Positions 10,223-20,857 of a DNA stretch of 64,000 nucleotides are shown here, one piece after another; the first letter of the stretch is position 1, and each line of letters begins with the position of its first letter. Origin of the DNA: Phaseolus vulgaris (lineage: Eukaryota > Streptophyta > Magnoliopsida > Fabales > Fabaceae). The translations under genes and the position numbers were made by a program. The stretch spans positions 32,735,406 to 32,799,405 of the forward strand of contig NC_023756.2 in assembly GCF_000499845.2 (NCBI RefSeq). The letters are read 5' to 3'. The notes beneath the pieces were generated by a model, which searched no databases, was not told the DNA's origin, and saw nothing but the letters and a program-made list of their open reading frames with translations.

Positions 10223-11162
10223 TGTACCGACCAGGTAGTCGGAAGTGGTGATGTGGCAGCCAGGGATAATATAGGCGTGTTGAGCGGAACACCTGGCTGA
10301 CAGAAGGGAAGTACATCGGGAAGTCTGTGTAGTCGCCAATCGTTAAGGTGGCGTTCTCTGATCTTTAGCATGTATAACCGGCGGTCACCAGGCTTGTGCC
10401 ATAGTCGCCATATGTGAGCTTAGGCGACCAAGTGGTCAGAGACCGCCGAAAGGGGGACATCGCCGAAGGATCAGGAAGGCTTGTTTAGGGCTTTCAAAGG
10501 GCACGAGTACGAAGGACGAAGTTATCAGATGACCATTCCCTAGCCAGAGGTCGAGGCAAGGGAACAGTTTACCAGAACATGCACGATGTGCAAGTAAAGC
10601 AGATCGTGATAGCAGCAGGCGAGACCACAGAGAAGGTATACGTGGTGACGCCCCGTGCTCGCCGCTTAAGGGGTCGCGCTCCAAGGAAGCTGTAGTTACT
10701 CCTCGCATGGGTAACTTAGTCGAATAGCTTGAAGAGTAGAGGTGACGCTCAAGTATAAGGTAGCTCCAGATGGTGACACGTGTACAGCTGGATGTGAGCC
10801 ACGTGTCCAGAGATGTAACCGTCAAGAGAGAGAAAGTGCTCAGGTATATAAGGAACTCTAACGGATTTCTGAGGTACGCGCGTTTAGAACACTTCTTTAC
10901 GCTTTTGAGAACACTTGAGTACGTTGAGAGAACATTTGCACGGTTCCTTGAGTTTTAGCTTTTCTCTCTTAGTATTTGGTGATTCAGTCACTGACTTGAG
11001 CGTCGGAGCACGATCGGCTGCAGCGGCGCCACTCTGTCTTTTTCAGGTTCTTGCGGAGAATTGAGGTGCGAAGGACGGAAGCTAACGTGGTGCAAAGCCG
11101 ATCCAGAAGGAGAAACCATTGACGTGGCAAGGCTCTTGCGCTCAGGTCAACCGGCAGGATCA
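10223..11162 (+). repeat. 3' LTR of gypsy element 1 (940 bp)
   Basis: Begins 'TGTACCGACCAGG' right after the polypurine tract and ends 'CCGGCAGGATCA', closely matching the end of the element 2 LTR ('CCGGCAAGATCA'). TG...CA ends are as expected. A TATA box lies at 10845-10852. The bases after it (GGACC) cannot be tested as a target duplication because the 5' end is outside the window. Confidence 0.85.
10845..10852 (+). promoter_or_regulatory. LTR TATA box, element 1
   Basis: 'TATATAAG', preceded by 'GTGCTCAGG', about two thirds along the LTR. Element 2 LTRs have the same octamer at the matching place, consistent with the U3/R promoter. Confidence 0.65.
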
Positions 11163-11638
11163 GGACCAATAATCAGAATAGTATCAAGGCAGTGGTGATA
11201 GAAAAACCACAGAGTGAAAGTGTAACTTGGACAGTTTTAGAGAAATGTTGTTAAGTGCAGGTCACACTTGATTCGAAACACATGTTTATATAGAAGGAAA
11301 TAGGTTCAGGGGATGGAGTGTAGGGTTAAAGAAAATATTATAACAGAGGTGCAGTACAAATTTTATTTTGTTTTTTTGCAGTGAAGGGCAGTTCTTGAAA
11401 AGGTAAAGAATATATTGAAAATATTTCAAGGTACACAAATCAATTGAAATACAAAACAATCAATGCCTTTTCTGTTTTGGTTTCCTAGACAGTGCAGTCA
11501 TTAATCTATTAGTCAATAACCACCTCTGAAGGATAGTCAAATGGTTAAAGAATTTGTTTCTCTTTCCTAGTCATTCAAGTGATACTAGAACATAAAAAAA
11601 TAACACGTTAAACAGAGAAACAACAGGTTATAATTTTA
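11163..11638. other. AT-rich DNA downstream of gypsy element 1
   Basis: Between the gypsy LTR and the end of the copia remnant. It may hold the 3' end of the copia element (untranslated region or LTR), but I find no TG/CA ends or direct repeat to show it. Confidence 0.4.
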
Positions 11639-13320
11639 CTACAAAGAGCAATTCATGCTTATTATGCCTAATTCGTTTCGCAGAAAATTAAATCTATCTT
11701 TAGCAAGAGGTTTTGTGAAAAGATCAGCTAGTTGCAGTTGAGTTCCAATGAATTTAATTTCACAGTTCCCATTAACAATGTGTTGACATAGAAAATTATG
11801 TCTTATCTCAATGTGCTTAGTTCTAGAATGCATAACTGACTTTTTAGTCAAGTTAATGGCACTAGTGTTATCACATAACAGAGGTATTCTACTTAACACA
11901 ATACCAAAATCACTTAGCTACTATTTTAACCATAGAGTTTGAGCACAACAACTTCCTGCTGCAATGTATTTTGCCTCTGCTATGGATTAGAGCTACACAC
12001 ACTTGTTTTTTGCAATTCCATGATATTAGGCTTGACCCAAGCATATGGCAAGTTTCACTTGTGCTTTTCTTGTCAATTTTGCAACCTGCAAAATCTTAGT
12101 CAGAAAATCCTGTTAAGCTCAAGGATAAATTGAAATTCTTTTAGCAGCATTGAAATGTGACTCCTTGGGAGCAGATTGGAACATGGCACACATACACAAA
12201 GCAAAGATAATATCAGGTCTACTAGCTATTAGATACAATAAAGAGCCAATTAAACCTTAGTATTTAGTTTGATCACCAGATTTTCCAGCAAGGTCTTGAT
12301 CAAGGTGACAACTTGTAGAAATGGGTGTGTTGATTGTCGTACACTGGTCCATCTCAAACTTTTTCAGCAGATCTTTGCAATATTTAGCTTGATTTATAAA
12401 GATCCCATCTTTTAGCTTTTGACTTGTAGACCAAGGAAATAATTCAGCTCCCCCATCATAGACATCTCAAATTCACTCTTCATAACTTCTACAAATGCTT
12501 CACATAAACCTTCATTTGTAGAACCAAAAATGATATCATCCACATATACCTGTACAAGTATAATATCTTCACCCTTTTTCTTAATGAATAATGTATTGTC
12601 GGATGTACCACGACTATAACTCTGAGATAGTAGGAAATCACTCAATCTTTCATACCATTGTCTAGGAGCTTGTTTGAGTCCATAGAGAGCCGTTGTTAGC
12701 TTGTATACATGATCGGGAAATTGATAATCCTCAAAAACTGGGGGTTGTAAAACAAAGACCTCTTCATTTATGTAACCATTCAAGAATGCACTCTTGACAT
12801 CTATTTGGAATAGCTTGGATCCCATTATGCTGAGAAGTCTGACAGCTTCAAGTCTTGCCACTGGTGCATATGTTTCATCATAATCAACCCCCTCTTCCTG
12901 GTTATAACCCTTGGCTACCAACCTTGCTTTGTTCCTTGTGATTATCCCATGCTCATCCATCTTGTTTCTATGCACCCACTTAGTCCCTATGACATTCATC
13001 TCGGATGTTCCTGGAACTAGAGACCATACTTCATTCCTTTAAAACTAATTCAACTCTTTCTACATTGCCAAAATCCAGTTGTTGTCTTGTAGAGCTTCGT
13101 TCAGATTTTTAGGCTCCACTTGTGAAACAAATGTCATTGTTTCGCAGAAATTATTCAAATATTTTCTGGTAGAGATCCCTTTTTCAATGTTGCCAATTAC
13201 ATTCTCAAGTGTTAAGTCTTTAGGAGTTTTCCATTCTTTGGGAAACTTTGCAGTAACAACAAGTTCTTTGACAACACATGAATCAGTTGTATCGAAATCA
13301 ATCAATTGGTTCTTTTGAAG
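11639..13320 (-). pseudogene. pol: Ty1/copia pol remnant (reverse transcriptase and RNase H)
   Basis: Read on the minus strand from 13320. First comes the linker between integrase and reverse transcriptase ('VEPKNLNEALQDNNW'), then copia reverse transcriptase at 12999-12412 with 'GTKWVHRNKMDEHG', 'ARLVAKGYNQEEG' and 'LYGLKQAPRQWYERL'; the YVDD codons lie at 12535-12546. After a stretch broken by stops and indels comes RNase H, with 'AKYIAAGSC' near 11940 and 'SRTKHIEIRHNFL' in the open piece 11899-11639. Gag, protease and integrase are missing, and I see no LTR. The linker wording resembles SIRE/Maximus-type elements; that lineage call is tentative. An old truncated copy. Confidence 0.85.
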
Positions 13321-13552
13321 TATAGTTCTTAAATAATTTACTTCATGGTTTTTGTGAAATTGGAATTTACTGGAGTATTAAAGTTCATGAGAAAACCTAT
13401 TGCATTTGTGTAATTTCTTGGAGTTGTTCTGCCGAAAACCCAGAAAGAGTATTAGTGAAAGATTTCTCTTTTGGGATTAAGTCCATAATATTGGCGGCTG
13501 AACTAGCCGCCACAAAGTTTAATGTGGTGGTCTTACGCTACCTGCCGCAACA

Positions 13553-14648
13553 CACTAGTGCAAAAAGAAGAAAAGGATACTCTTTATTTAGTGCGGCTTT
13601 TGCGCTACCCGCTTTCGTAAAAAACGCAGTGGCATTTTTGAAATTATTTTGATTTACGAATGCGGCTATTTGTATAGCCGCATTCGTAAATCAAAGAGTT
13701 TTGATTTACGAATGCGGCTATTTATATAGCCGCACTTGTAAATCAAAGCGCTTGATTTACGAATGCAGCTATTTGTATAGCCGCACTTGTAAATCAAAGC
13801 GCTTGATTTACGAATGCAGCTATTTGTATAGCCGCACTTGTAAATCAAAGCGCTTGATTTACGAATGCGGCTATTTGTATAGTTGCACTTGTAAATCAAA
13901 ACGTTTTGATTTACGAATGCGGTTTTACCTTTAACCGCATTCATAAATCCTTTTTTACCCTAAATTTTGAAGCGCGCCACACACAATTTCATACTTTCTT
14001 TCTCGTCTTTGCCCTCGTTTCGCATTCGCACTCTAAGTTCGTCTCCTTCTGCTGCATCTGCATTCCATTTGTGTCAATGTAAGTTTCTTGAGCTCTCTTT
14101 CTTCCTCTTCATCTTCACAAATATATGCATAGATGTTTTCGTTTTTCTTATATATGTTTTTTTCCTTGCATTGGTGGTCTCGAAGCATAGTTTCGTTGGC
14201 TTATTCGTTTTTCTTACATTGTTTGGTTTCTTACATTGTTTAGTACTCTTTCATTGTCTTTGTGGGTTCTTGTGGGTTTTTTGGTTTGCTCCGTCGCTGC
14301 TTCCCTGTCCGCCGCCGCTTCTGCTGCCGCCGCCGTTGTTGGTGCTCCCGTGACTCTTCATCAACGTTGCCTTCACACAAGATTGATGATGTTTTAAAAT
14401 TTTAATTTTTTTTTTAATGATTTGGCATATACAAGTGCGGCTAAAACAAATAGTCGCACTTGTAAATGGTATTTATAAATGCGGCTATATAGCCGCATTT
14501 GTATTTCTTGATTTACAAGTGCGTGTTAATCAAATGCGGCTATAAAGCCGCATTTATAAATTCGAAATAGCCGCACTTGTTTTATGTTTCTGCACCAGTG
14601 ACACCCACACTTAATAAACAATAGTTGTTTCTACATTTTGCACTAGTG
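13553..14648. mobile_element. small CACTA-like element with palindromic subterminal repeats
   Basis: Bounded by exact 13-bp inverted repeats, 'CACTAGTGCAAAA' at 13553-13565 and its complement at 14636-14648. Both halves carry many short direct and inverted copies of 'AAGTGCGGCTA'-type motifs, the usual subterminal pattern of CACTA elements. No transposase frame. I could not find a matching 3-bp target duplication. A second possible right end ('TTCTGCACCAGTG') lies at 14588-14600. The flanks hold other GC-rich hairpins ('GGCGGCTGAACTAGCCGCC' at about 13494), so this may be nested in an older element. Confidence 0.6.
13651..13950. repeat. tandem array of about 51-bp palindromic units
   Basis: About six head-to-tail units, each a near-perfect hairpin: 'GATTTACGAATGCGGCTA', a short AT loop, then the complement. 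Because 51 is a multiple of three and the unit is palindromic, repetitive open frames appear on both strands; they are not genes. Confidence 0.9.
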
Positions 14649-15314
14649 CCGCCATTTTAACACTTTGTTTAAAGTGTCGGTTTTATATGTAAGTAGTGTC
14701 AGTCATAACTGTCGCAATTTAATTCATTGAAAATGATTTCAGTGCAAAATACGACACATTTAAACGCCATTATATAAGGTATAATGTGACGCTTTTATCT
14801 GCCAGTATTATAATAAAATTGTAAAAATAATACATTGGTTCCAACTGACATAATTTGAATACTAAATAAATGGAATTCAACTGCCAATTTTTATAATCTC
14901 GTTTACATAATTAAATACTAAAAATATTTAATTATAATATTTTTTTCATAATAAAAAAACTAAGTACTAATAAAATTAAATACTATAGAAAGTTATAAGC
15001 ATTCATTCATTGCATTGGAAATTAAAACAAAGTTGATACATAATTGTTCAAAAGTAAAGAAATCATAAAATATTAAATATCATAACATTCAAATTATTAC
15101 AACTATTTTAACATGTTCATCCCATATCGTTAAACAGTTTTGCTTTCCCTTCTTCCTTCTTCCTTAATGATCTTTGGTTCCAACACTATTCTATTACTTG
15201 ATTAGGTGATGGAGCACCACTTTCAACATCTGATTACTAAAATAAATAATAAATAATTTGGGATTAATAAGAACTATAAATGACATAGAAGGTATAGAAT
15301 TTTTAGCTCTCACA
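14649..15314. other. AT-rich DNA, no gene seen
   Basis: After the CACTA-like end there are short GC-containing segments ('AAAGTGTCGGTTTTAT') that may be the shoulder of another DNA transposon, then plain AT-rich sequence. No coding signal. Confidence 0.5.
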
Positions 15315-15690
15315 CCATAGCTTTGGTCCAAGAAGGGCGGTTTTGGTCACCCCATACATAGCCAAAGAAGGTGGTGGGTTATAATCAACAATTGAAGAAA
15401 TGATAACAACAAAAGAACCCTTATGCAAGTGAAGCACAACATCATGCATGAATCATAAAGTGGATAACACACCATAGCTTCAAAAGAAGTTTTGTGGCTT
15501 TGACATTTATCTCAAAGTGGCTTTGACATAAAGTGCTAATTTCAGAGTTAATTACCTTCAAAAGAAGTCTAGTGGCTTTGACATATATCTCCCATAGCTT
15601 GTTAAGGGCAATGTCTTTCGTTTGCAAGATGGAATCAAGAGAAGCATTTGCAGCGACGTTGGACATAACTACATCTATCTTTCCATACTT
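15315..15690 (-). pseudogene. short-chain dehydrogenase/reductase fragment (plant DHRS4-like)
   Basis: Two minus-strand exons of an NAD(P)-dependent short-chain dehydrogenase. Exon 15690-15556 has a good acceptor ('TTTTCTACAG') and donor ('GAAG/GTAATT') and reads 'KYGKIDVVMSNVAANASLDS', then 'LWEIYVKATRLLLK'; this is the NAAAN-type region of the Rossmann fold. The second piece, about 15443-15315, reads 'GSFVVIISSIVDYNPPPS' then 'LAMYGVTKTALLG', which contains the catalytic Ser and the YxxxK pair. The cofactor-binding N-terminus and the C-terminal exons are absent, and a short duplication of the exon/intron junction lies between the pieces. Resembles peroxisomal SDR4/tropinone-reductase-like genes. 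A fragment, not functional. Confidence 0.72.
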
Positions 15691-16565
15691 CTGTAGAAAA
15701 CTAGAATGTTCAATCACATATTAGAACTAGGTTGGAAGGAGTTCCTCTTAATCAATAGTCACTCCTTGTTCCTACATGCTTTAAAAAGATCCATTATGGG
15801 CACAAAGCTTTTACACTATACATTATGGTAACTAATTAATACGTAAGGTATGTGAAAGTATCTAATTAATAAGGTGATTATGTGATGAACACACTTTTTA
15901 CAAGAAATCAGCAGGTTGGAGAAGGGACATTCAGATAGGTGCTTCAGTAAGGTGCATAATCTGCTGCAAGCACTTCACAATCTGATAAAACAATCTGATA
16001 AGTTATGGAACTATCAAGACCCGTTGAATATTTCATCCATTAATAACGTTTTTGTGGGCCCAAAAATCATGTCTCCTGTGTAATAAAATTGAAGTCATTT
16101 CATTGTAAGAGATCATTATATTTTAGAGAATTAAGCATTAAATTTGTTCTTTCTTTATATTGGCATAATCTATTTATCTATATAAATTCAGGATATACCA
16201 TTCTACACATAATGAGTTGTAATTAAATAATATATTTTTAAAAGTAATCATTCAAAACTAAAAACGTTTTAATGATATATAACAATATAAGTATATATCA
16301 AAAAGATAAAATAAAAAGTAAATTGAATAAACAATTCTCTTGAACAATTAAACAAGAGTTTGGTTAGCAAAGTCCACGTGGTCACATTCTCTTAATCATA
16401 AAAAAGGGTGTGGTTGAGAATTTCTATAGGCAACTTGTAGCTACGTTCCAAAACATGATTGTAGAGACAGTTGGACTTGAAAACATTAGGAGCAAATACA
16501 AATAAACTTTGATGTTCTCAGTAATGGTTGATTTTTTATTTTTTTTTGAGATTTTAGTCCTTCTA
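15691..16565. other. AT-rich DNA with a short unidentified plus-strand open frame
   Basis: Mostly AT-rich. At 15916-16083 the plus strand keeps a frame with exon-like codon use ('LLQALHNLIKQSDKLWNYQD') that I cannot assign. Another short protein-like stretch lies near 16418-16505 ('RQLVATFQNMIVETVG'). Neither has a start or neighbouring exons that I can identify. Confidence 0.35.
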
Positions 16566-16672
16566 ACCTATGGTAACACACTTCTTTTGGCCACCTAATA
16601 CACCTCTCTGCATTTCATCACCCACTATGGTATCCTTGCAAATATCAAGCTCCAGTATTTGTTTCACATAGG
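16566..16672 (-). pseudogene. PDR/ABCG transporter exon fragment (ABC signature region)
   Basis: One minus-strand exon reads '[19 protein letters not shown]' then '[15 protein letters not shown]'. This matches the nucleotide-binding domain of full-size ABCG (PDR-type) transporters, where the signature is normally 'GISGGQ/VSGGQKKRVTTG'; here the Ser before GGQ is Leu and an Arg is Cys. The exon appears to end at a donor ('CCATAG/GTTAGA'). Nothing else of the transporter is nearby. A solo LTR has been inserted at its upstream edge, with the TSD ATAGG at 16668-16672. A decayed fragment. Confidence 0.62.
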
Positions 16673-17740
16673 TGTTAGAATATATGGCCTTAAACAAGAG
16701 GGGTGAATTGTTTATAAGAGATTTTTGCAAACTTTGATGGTATAATGAAATTCAATGTTGAATTACAGAGAAAAGAATCAAGGAAACAAAGACCCAAAAT
16801 TGTTTTAAGATGATATCAGAAGAATAATAGGTTGTTTCTTCGAAACAATCGGTTGTTTATACCAGTTAGAACTTAAACAACTTAAAAATAGAATTTAAAG
16901 AGTTAAGGGTAAGAGATAAGCACACAAGCAATTTATACTAGTTCACTCTTACACCAAGAGCTACATCCAGTCCACAGAAATCACTGGGTAAACCACTATG
17001 CAATCAAAACTAGATTACAAACACCACACACCAAAGTAGTGACCTTGAACCCCTCAAGAAACACACTATCTTTGGCAAACCACACCAAGAATGTTGATCT
17101 TGAACACCTCAAGAACACACAACACTCCTTGGCAACACAATTACAGAAATACAGTAATCAAGGAAGAAGAGAATAGAATACACCTGGGTATTACAAAGCT
17201 TAAAGTTCAGAATTACAACCCAATCCTATTCCACACACTTAAGAATGATCCAAAGCTCTTTCAAATCTTGGAAAAACTATTTTGATAAACTATTTCTCTT
17301 ACTCCAAGATTAGGAGCGTAAAACCACCTTTATATAGATCAACCAAGGGGTCAAGAACATTTAATAAGGAGCCAAGGTAGTTAGGATCATTTAAAACATA
17401 TTAAAACCACTTAACATAATTTTGTTAAGGTTTTCAAAAAAACAATCGATTGTTTTGTCGAAACAATAGGTTGAAATGACTTGACAACAAAGTCAAGCTT
17501 TTCAAAACCTTTTCAAAAATTGCTAAAGTAAAACAACCTGTTGTTTCAAAAAACATGTTGAAATTTCAACAACATTTTAGAAAAATCATCTTTTCAAAAG
17601 GTTAAAGATTCAAATGAACTTAGATCATCTTAAGGAGTGAATTGACAAGTTTCAAACAACTAGACAACACACACACTCAACAACAATGTCTTCAAGCTTT
17701 CCTCTTAGGATTTGGAGACATCAAAGCATTTTGTTCAACA
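16673..17740 (+). mobile_element. solo LTR, family A copy 1 (1068 bp), TSD ATAGG
   Basis: Starts 'TGTTAGAATATATGG', ends 'TTTTGTTCAACA', flanked by perfect ATAGG duplications at 16668-16672 and 17741-17745. No internal domain or repeated ends, so it is a solo LTR rather than a full element. It carries pairs of a motif like 'AACAATCGATTGTTT' (near 16835, 17440 and 17530) and a shared block 'GAGCTACATCCAGTC'. Relatives lie at 20858-21913, about 46005-47044, and more distantly 32853-34663 and 53073-54491. Confidence 0.9.
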
Positions 17741-17871
17741 ATAGGAACAATAATGATTACTTAGAACAATAAGAAAATAGTTTGGTATTGTCATTATCCA
17801 TAATGTTAAAACAACATATACTTGTATGAAAACTAATTAAAATGTTTTACATTGACAAACTCCCTATCTAC

Positions 17872-19705
17872 GTTCAAGAAAGGATGCTTTACAACGTTTT
17901 TTGGCCTCATCAAGCAACTCTACCAATCGAATAGTATCACTGCTGCGACTTCGAAATCGTTTTCCATTTTCCCCAAGAACAAGACCAAAGCCAACATGAG
18001 TACATTTGGAGAACTCATTTTCATCCTTTGGCAGCCATCCTTCACGTCTAAATGCCTTAAAAAATTGGGGATATCAGACATTTTTTTCCTCATCAGAAAA
18101 AACGTGAAGTTATGTCATGGTCCATGAGTTTTCTCTTTTGAAAAATTGAAAAAAATGATGGAAGTGTTTTTAGAATAATGCACATTAGCCCCAGAAACAT
18201 GTTATGGGTACATGACTTTTCTCTTTTAAAAAATTGAAAAATATGAAATGAGCAAGAAAAATATTGGGACATAATAACTAGTCGAGGATAATGTAGCCTA
18301 TCAGCAATACAAAACACTCATCAATAACAAAGGGCAATTCAACTAGAAAAATCATACCAAAGAGTTTTGGTTTACAACAAAAAAGATGGTAGCCAACACA
18401 AACCACACAAAAAATGAACTAAGATATACCTTAAAAAAGCATATCAAAGGGTTGTCACTGTCCAACATCAGTAACATATATATTCCACTCAAGTTTTTCC
18501 ACATTTAGATGGTACCTACATGATGAAAGTAGCTCAAATAATAGTTTAACTTCTGAAGTAAAAAAATTTTGTGATCAACATTCATATTATGTACAATTGA
18601 TACAGACACAAAGTTTATATGAAAATAAAAGTGTATAGCCTCATACAAAATTGTGGATTAAACATTTTTTCTCCATGTCTAATATGTAACATATCTAGAA
18701 GCTATTTGTAGTAGCTTCTGATGGACAATCAATAACAAATTTTAACCACTAAAGTGAGTTAGTAACTCGGTATGAGTTTATTTATTAAAAAACTGAAAGT
18801 GTAAACTAACCAGAGGGATGCTATATCAGTTGAAGAATAGTTGTAGCCACCATATCTTTTCATAACAATAATTGGTATATTTACACCCTCAACAAAAATC
18901 ACACGAGTACTGTCATCTTCTTGGAACAACCCTAATTTATCCAATTTATCCAAAGTTGGAGGGATTAAATCGTTAAAGTAGCTCTCTCCCTATAACCAAA
19001 TATATTATCATTCAGTACACAGTCGAATATAACAGATATTGAATTAAATAAACACATAAAGTTATTACAAAAAGAAATCCACTAACTCAATCTACTTATT
19101 GTTACACTTATTGCACATCAGCACATAATTAGCCTAAAAACAGAGCCTTTTATGTTGCATCATTGTTAAATTTGGCTACAAATGTATTGTAAATGATTAA
19201 AAAATGCAGAGAAGTTATGTTTCATAAAAAGTCCTAATTTCAATCTTAGTTGTGAATAAAACTGCAACAGAAAACTAAAGTTATTATGCAGAATCTAAGT
19301 TAGAAAAAAAAATCACTTTTCTTAGGTTAATTTGAGAACCCAACTGGAATAGAAAAAAAGGAAGAAAACAGACAAAAAAACAGACTTGATAAATAGAATA
19401 TGGGAGATCTGGCCAAAAGACAAAAGTTAAATCCAAAACATTATAAGCATGAATACAATTGGTAGTGTAGCAGTGCTCTTGTAACACAATAACAAAACAT
19501 CTTAGAATATGCCCTATGGAAGGTAAAAAGGAATTCAATAGGCAATACAGGTGAGCTCAATATGTCAAAAAGGAAACTAGCAACCCTACCATTGCCTCCA
19601 ATCTAACACCAAGGCATTGATAGACCTTTTCAAATTCAGCCTTACTAATATCACAAATTCGCTCCCATGCCTGCGATAAACCTCGTCTCCACCCTGAAGC
19701 CAACG
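17872..19705 (-). pseudogene. arginyl-tRNA synthetase pseudogene, four middle exons
   Basis: Minus-strand exons in the order of a plant cytosolic/organellar ArgRS. Exon 19705-19611 reads 'LQGGDEVYRR', then after one lost base 'AWERICDISKAEFEKVYQCL'. Exon about 18988-18815 reads 'GESYFNDLIPPTLDKLDKLG', then 'ARVIFIEG'-like 'TRVIFVEGVNIPIIV' and 'GGYNYSSTDIASLW'. Exon about 18515-18428 reads 'VEKLEWNIYVTDVGQ', a stop, then 'QPFDM'. Exon about 18055-17872 reads 'EGWLPKDENEFSKCTHVGFG' and 'GENGKRFRSRSSDTIRLVEL'. The ATP-binding N-terminal exons and the anticodon-binding C-terminal half are absent. The normal enzyme charges tRNA-Arg; this copy has a frameshift and stop and is dead. Confidence 0.82.
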
Positions 19706-20857
19706 TTAAACTCACATTAAATTCAAAACCAAGGTCATTAAGATCTTACAAACATACAAAACAAAAAAGAAAACTATCAATACCTAGAGTCGAACCACTA
19801 CAGTTGTGCCTTCAAGCGTTAACACAGGGCAAGTTACCAACCAACACATGGCAAACACAATAACACACAATTATCATACTCATACACAATAGATTTCACA
19901 AATTAAGAACCACAATAGATTTGACAAATTAGGAACAATCCAGAGTAGATTTCGAACCTGACCAAATGATGGCTGAGGAGACGACAATGACGGATATTGG
20001 CAGACAGTGTAACGCGTGAACGCGTTACAATTTGTATTTCGTGAGGGCAAGAGTGAAGAGAGGTAGGGTTTCGTGAATGTTTAGTGAAGAGAGGTTTCAT
20101 AAGTCTGTTGCAGAGAGAAAGGGAGAAGAGCGATAAGGTTTTGGTGAGTGTTTCTTGAAAGAGAAGGAAGAAACCAAAACTTACTTTTTTATTATTTTAT
20201 AGGATAATTGTGTTTTGCAGAGAAAGAGGGGAAAAACACAGGCTATTTATTCTGAAGAATAATTGTGACATTTCAAAATGACATGTTCTAAAGGATAATT
20301 GCGACATTTCAAAATGACACATTCTAAAGGATAATTGTGGCATTTCAAAATGACACATTCTAAAGTATAAAAAATATATACTCATGTTGGCCATTACAAG
20401 CATGGAAAGAAAGAAAAGAAGATCTATGATGTTTCTCCTTAACGACTGCCTCCTCTAGGATTTTATATCTCTCTCTATTCTCGTAATGATGTTTAGGGTT
20501 ATGCCTCACACCGTCTATTTAACCTATTTGGGTTTGGGCTAAGTAACATCTCGCTTAAGCGAGTGTGACAAGAAAAATCCCAACTTCATTGGAGTGAACT
20601 CACTTGGGCGAGTTTCCAATGTTCCCTTTTCATCTTGTCCATTTTCCTTTATCTCTTTTATCTCCATTTTACCTTAAAATCCTGAAATTAACACAAATTT
20701 GGGAATAAATAATTCCCATTCATCTTATAATCACAAAATATGTAAAAAAAATTAAATTCCTAAATTAGGGGTTGAATTATATAGTTATTTTATCAATAAA
20801 AAAAATCATAAGTGTCTATATTTTAATATGAAATATTATTGAATTATGACACTTATC
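19706..20857. other. AT-rich DNA with a short tandem repeat
   Basis: No gene recognised. A palindromic 'CTCGCTTAAGCGAG' lies near 20552 and a 36-bp repeat at 20257-20365. The stretch may be the outer part of whatever carries the ArgRS fragment. Confidence 0.4.
20257..20365. repeat. 36-bp tandem repeat, three copies
   Basis: The unit contains 'GGATAATTGCGACATTTC' and 'AAAATGACACATTCTAAA'; copy starts at about 20257, 20293 and 20329 give an exact 36-bp period. Confidence 0.85.

Larger units (their letters stand above)
1..11162 (+). mobile_element. Ty3/gypsy LTR retrotransposon, Tat lineage, element 1 (left end outside window)
   Basis: The window opens inside gag. Order on the plus strand is gag, protease, reverse transcriptase, RNase H, a second RNase H, integrase (to 5300), a long non-coding region with tandem repeats, an antisense gene (9623 to 7082), a G-rich polypurine tract at 10207-10218 and a 3' LTR at 10223-11162. 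The second, archaeal-type RNase H and an antisense gene between pol and the 3' LTR are known marks of the Tat lineage (Retand, Grande and relatives). The 5' LTR, primer-binding site and target duplication are out of view. Element 2 at 28963-41294 is a relative with different LTRs. Confidence 0.93.

Noticed and set aside
13666..13944. Repetitive 17-residue frames on both strands
   Set aside because: Produced by the palindromic 51-bp array.
13550..14651. 3-bp target duplication for the CACTA-like element
   Set aside because: Flanking triplets (ACA and CCG) do not match, and an alternative right end exists.
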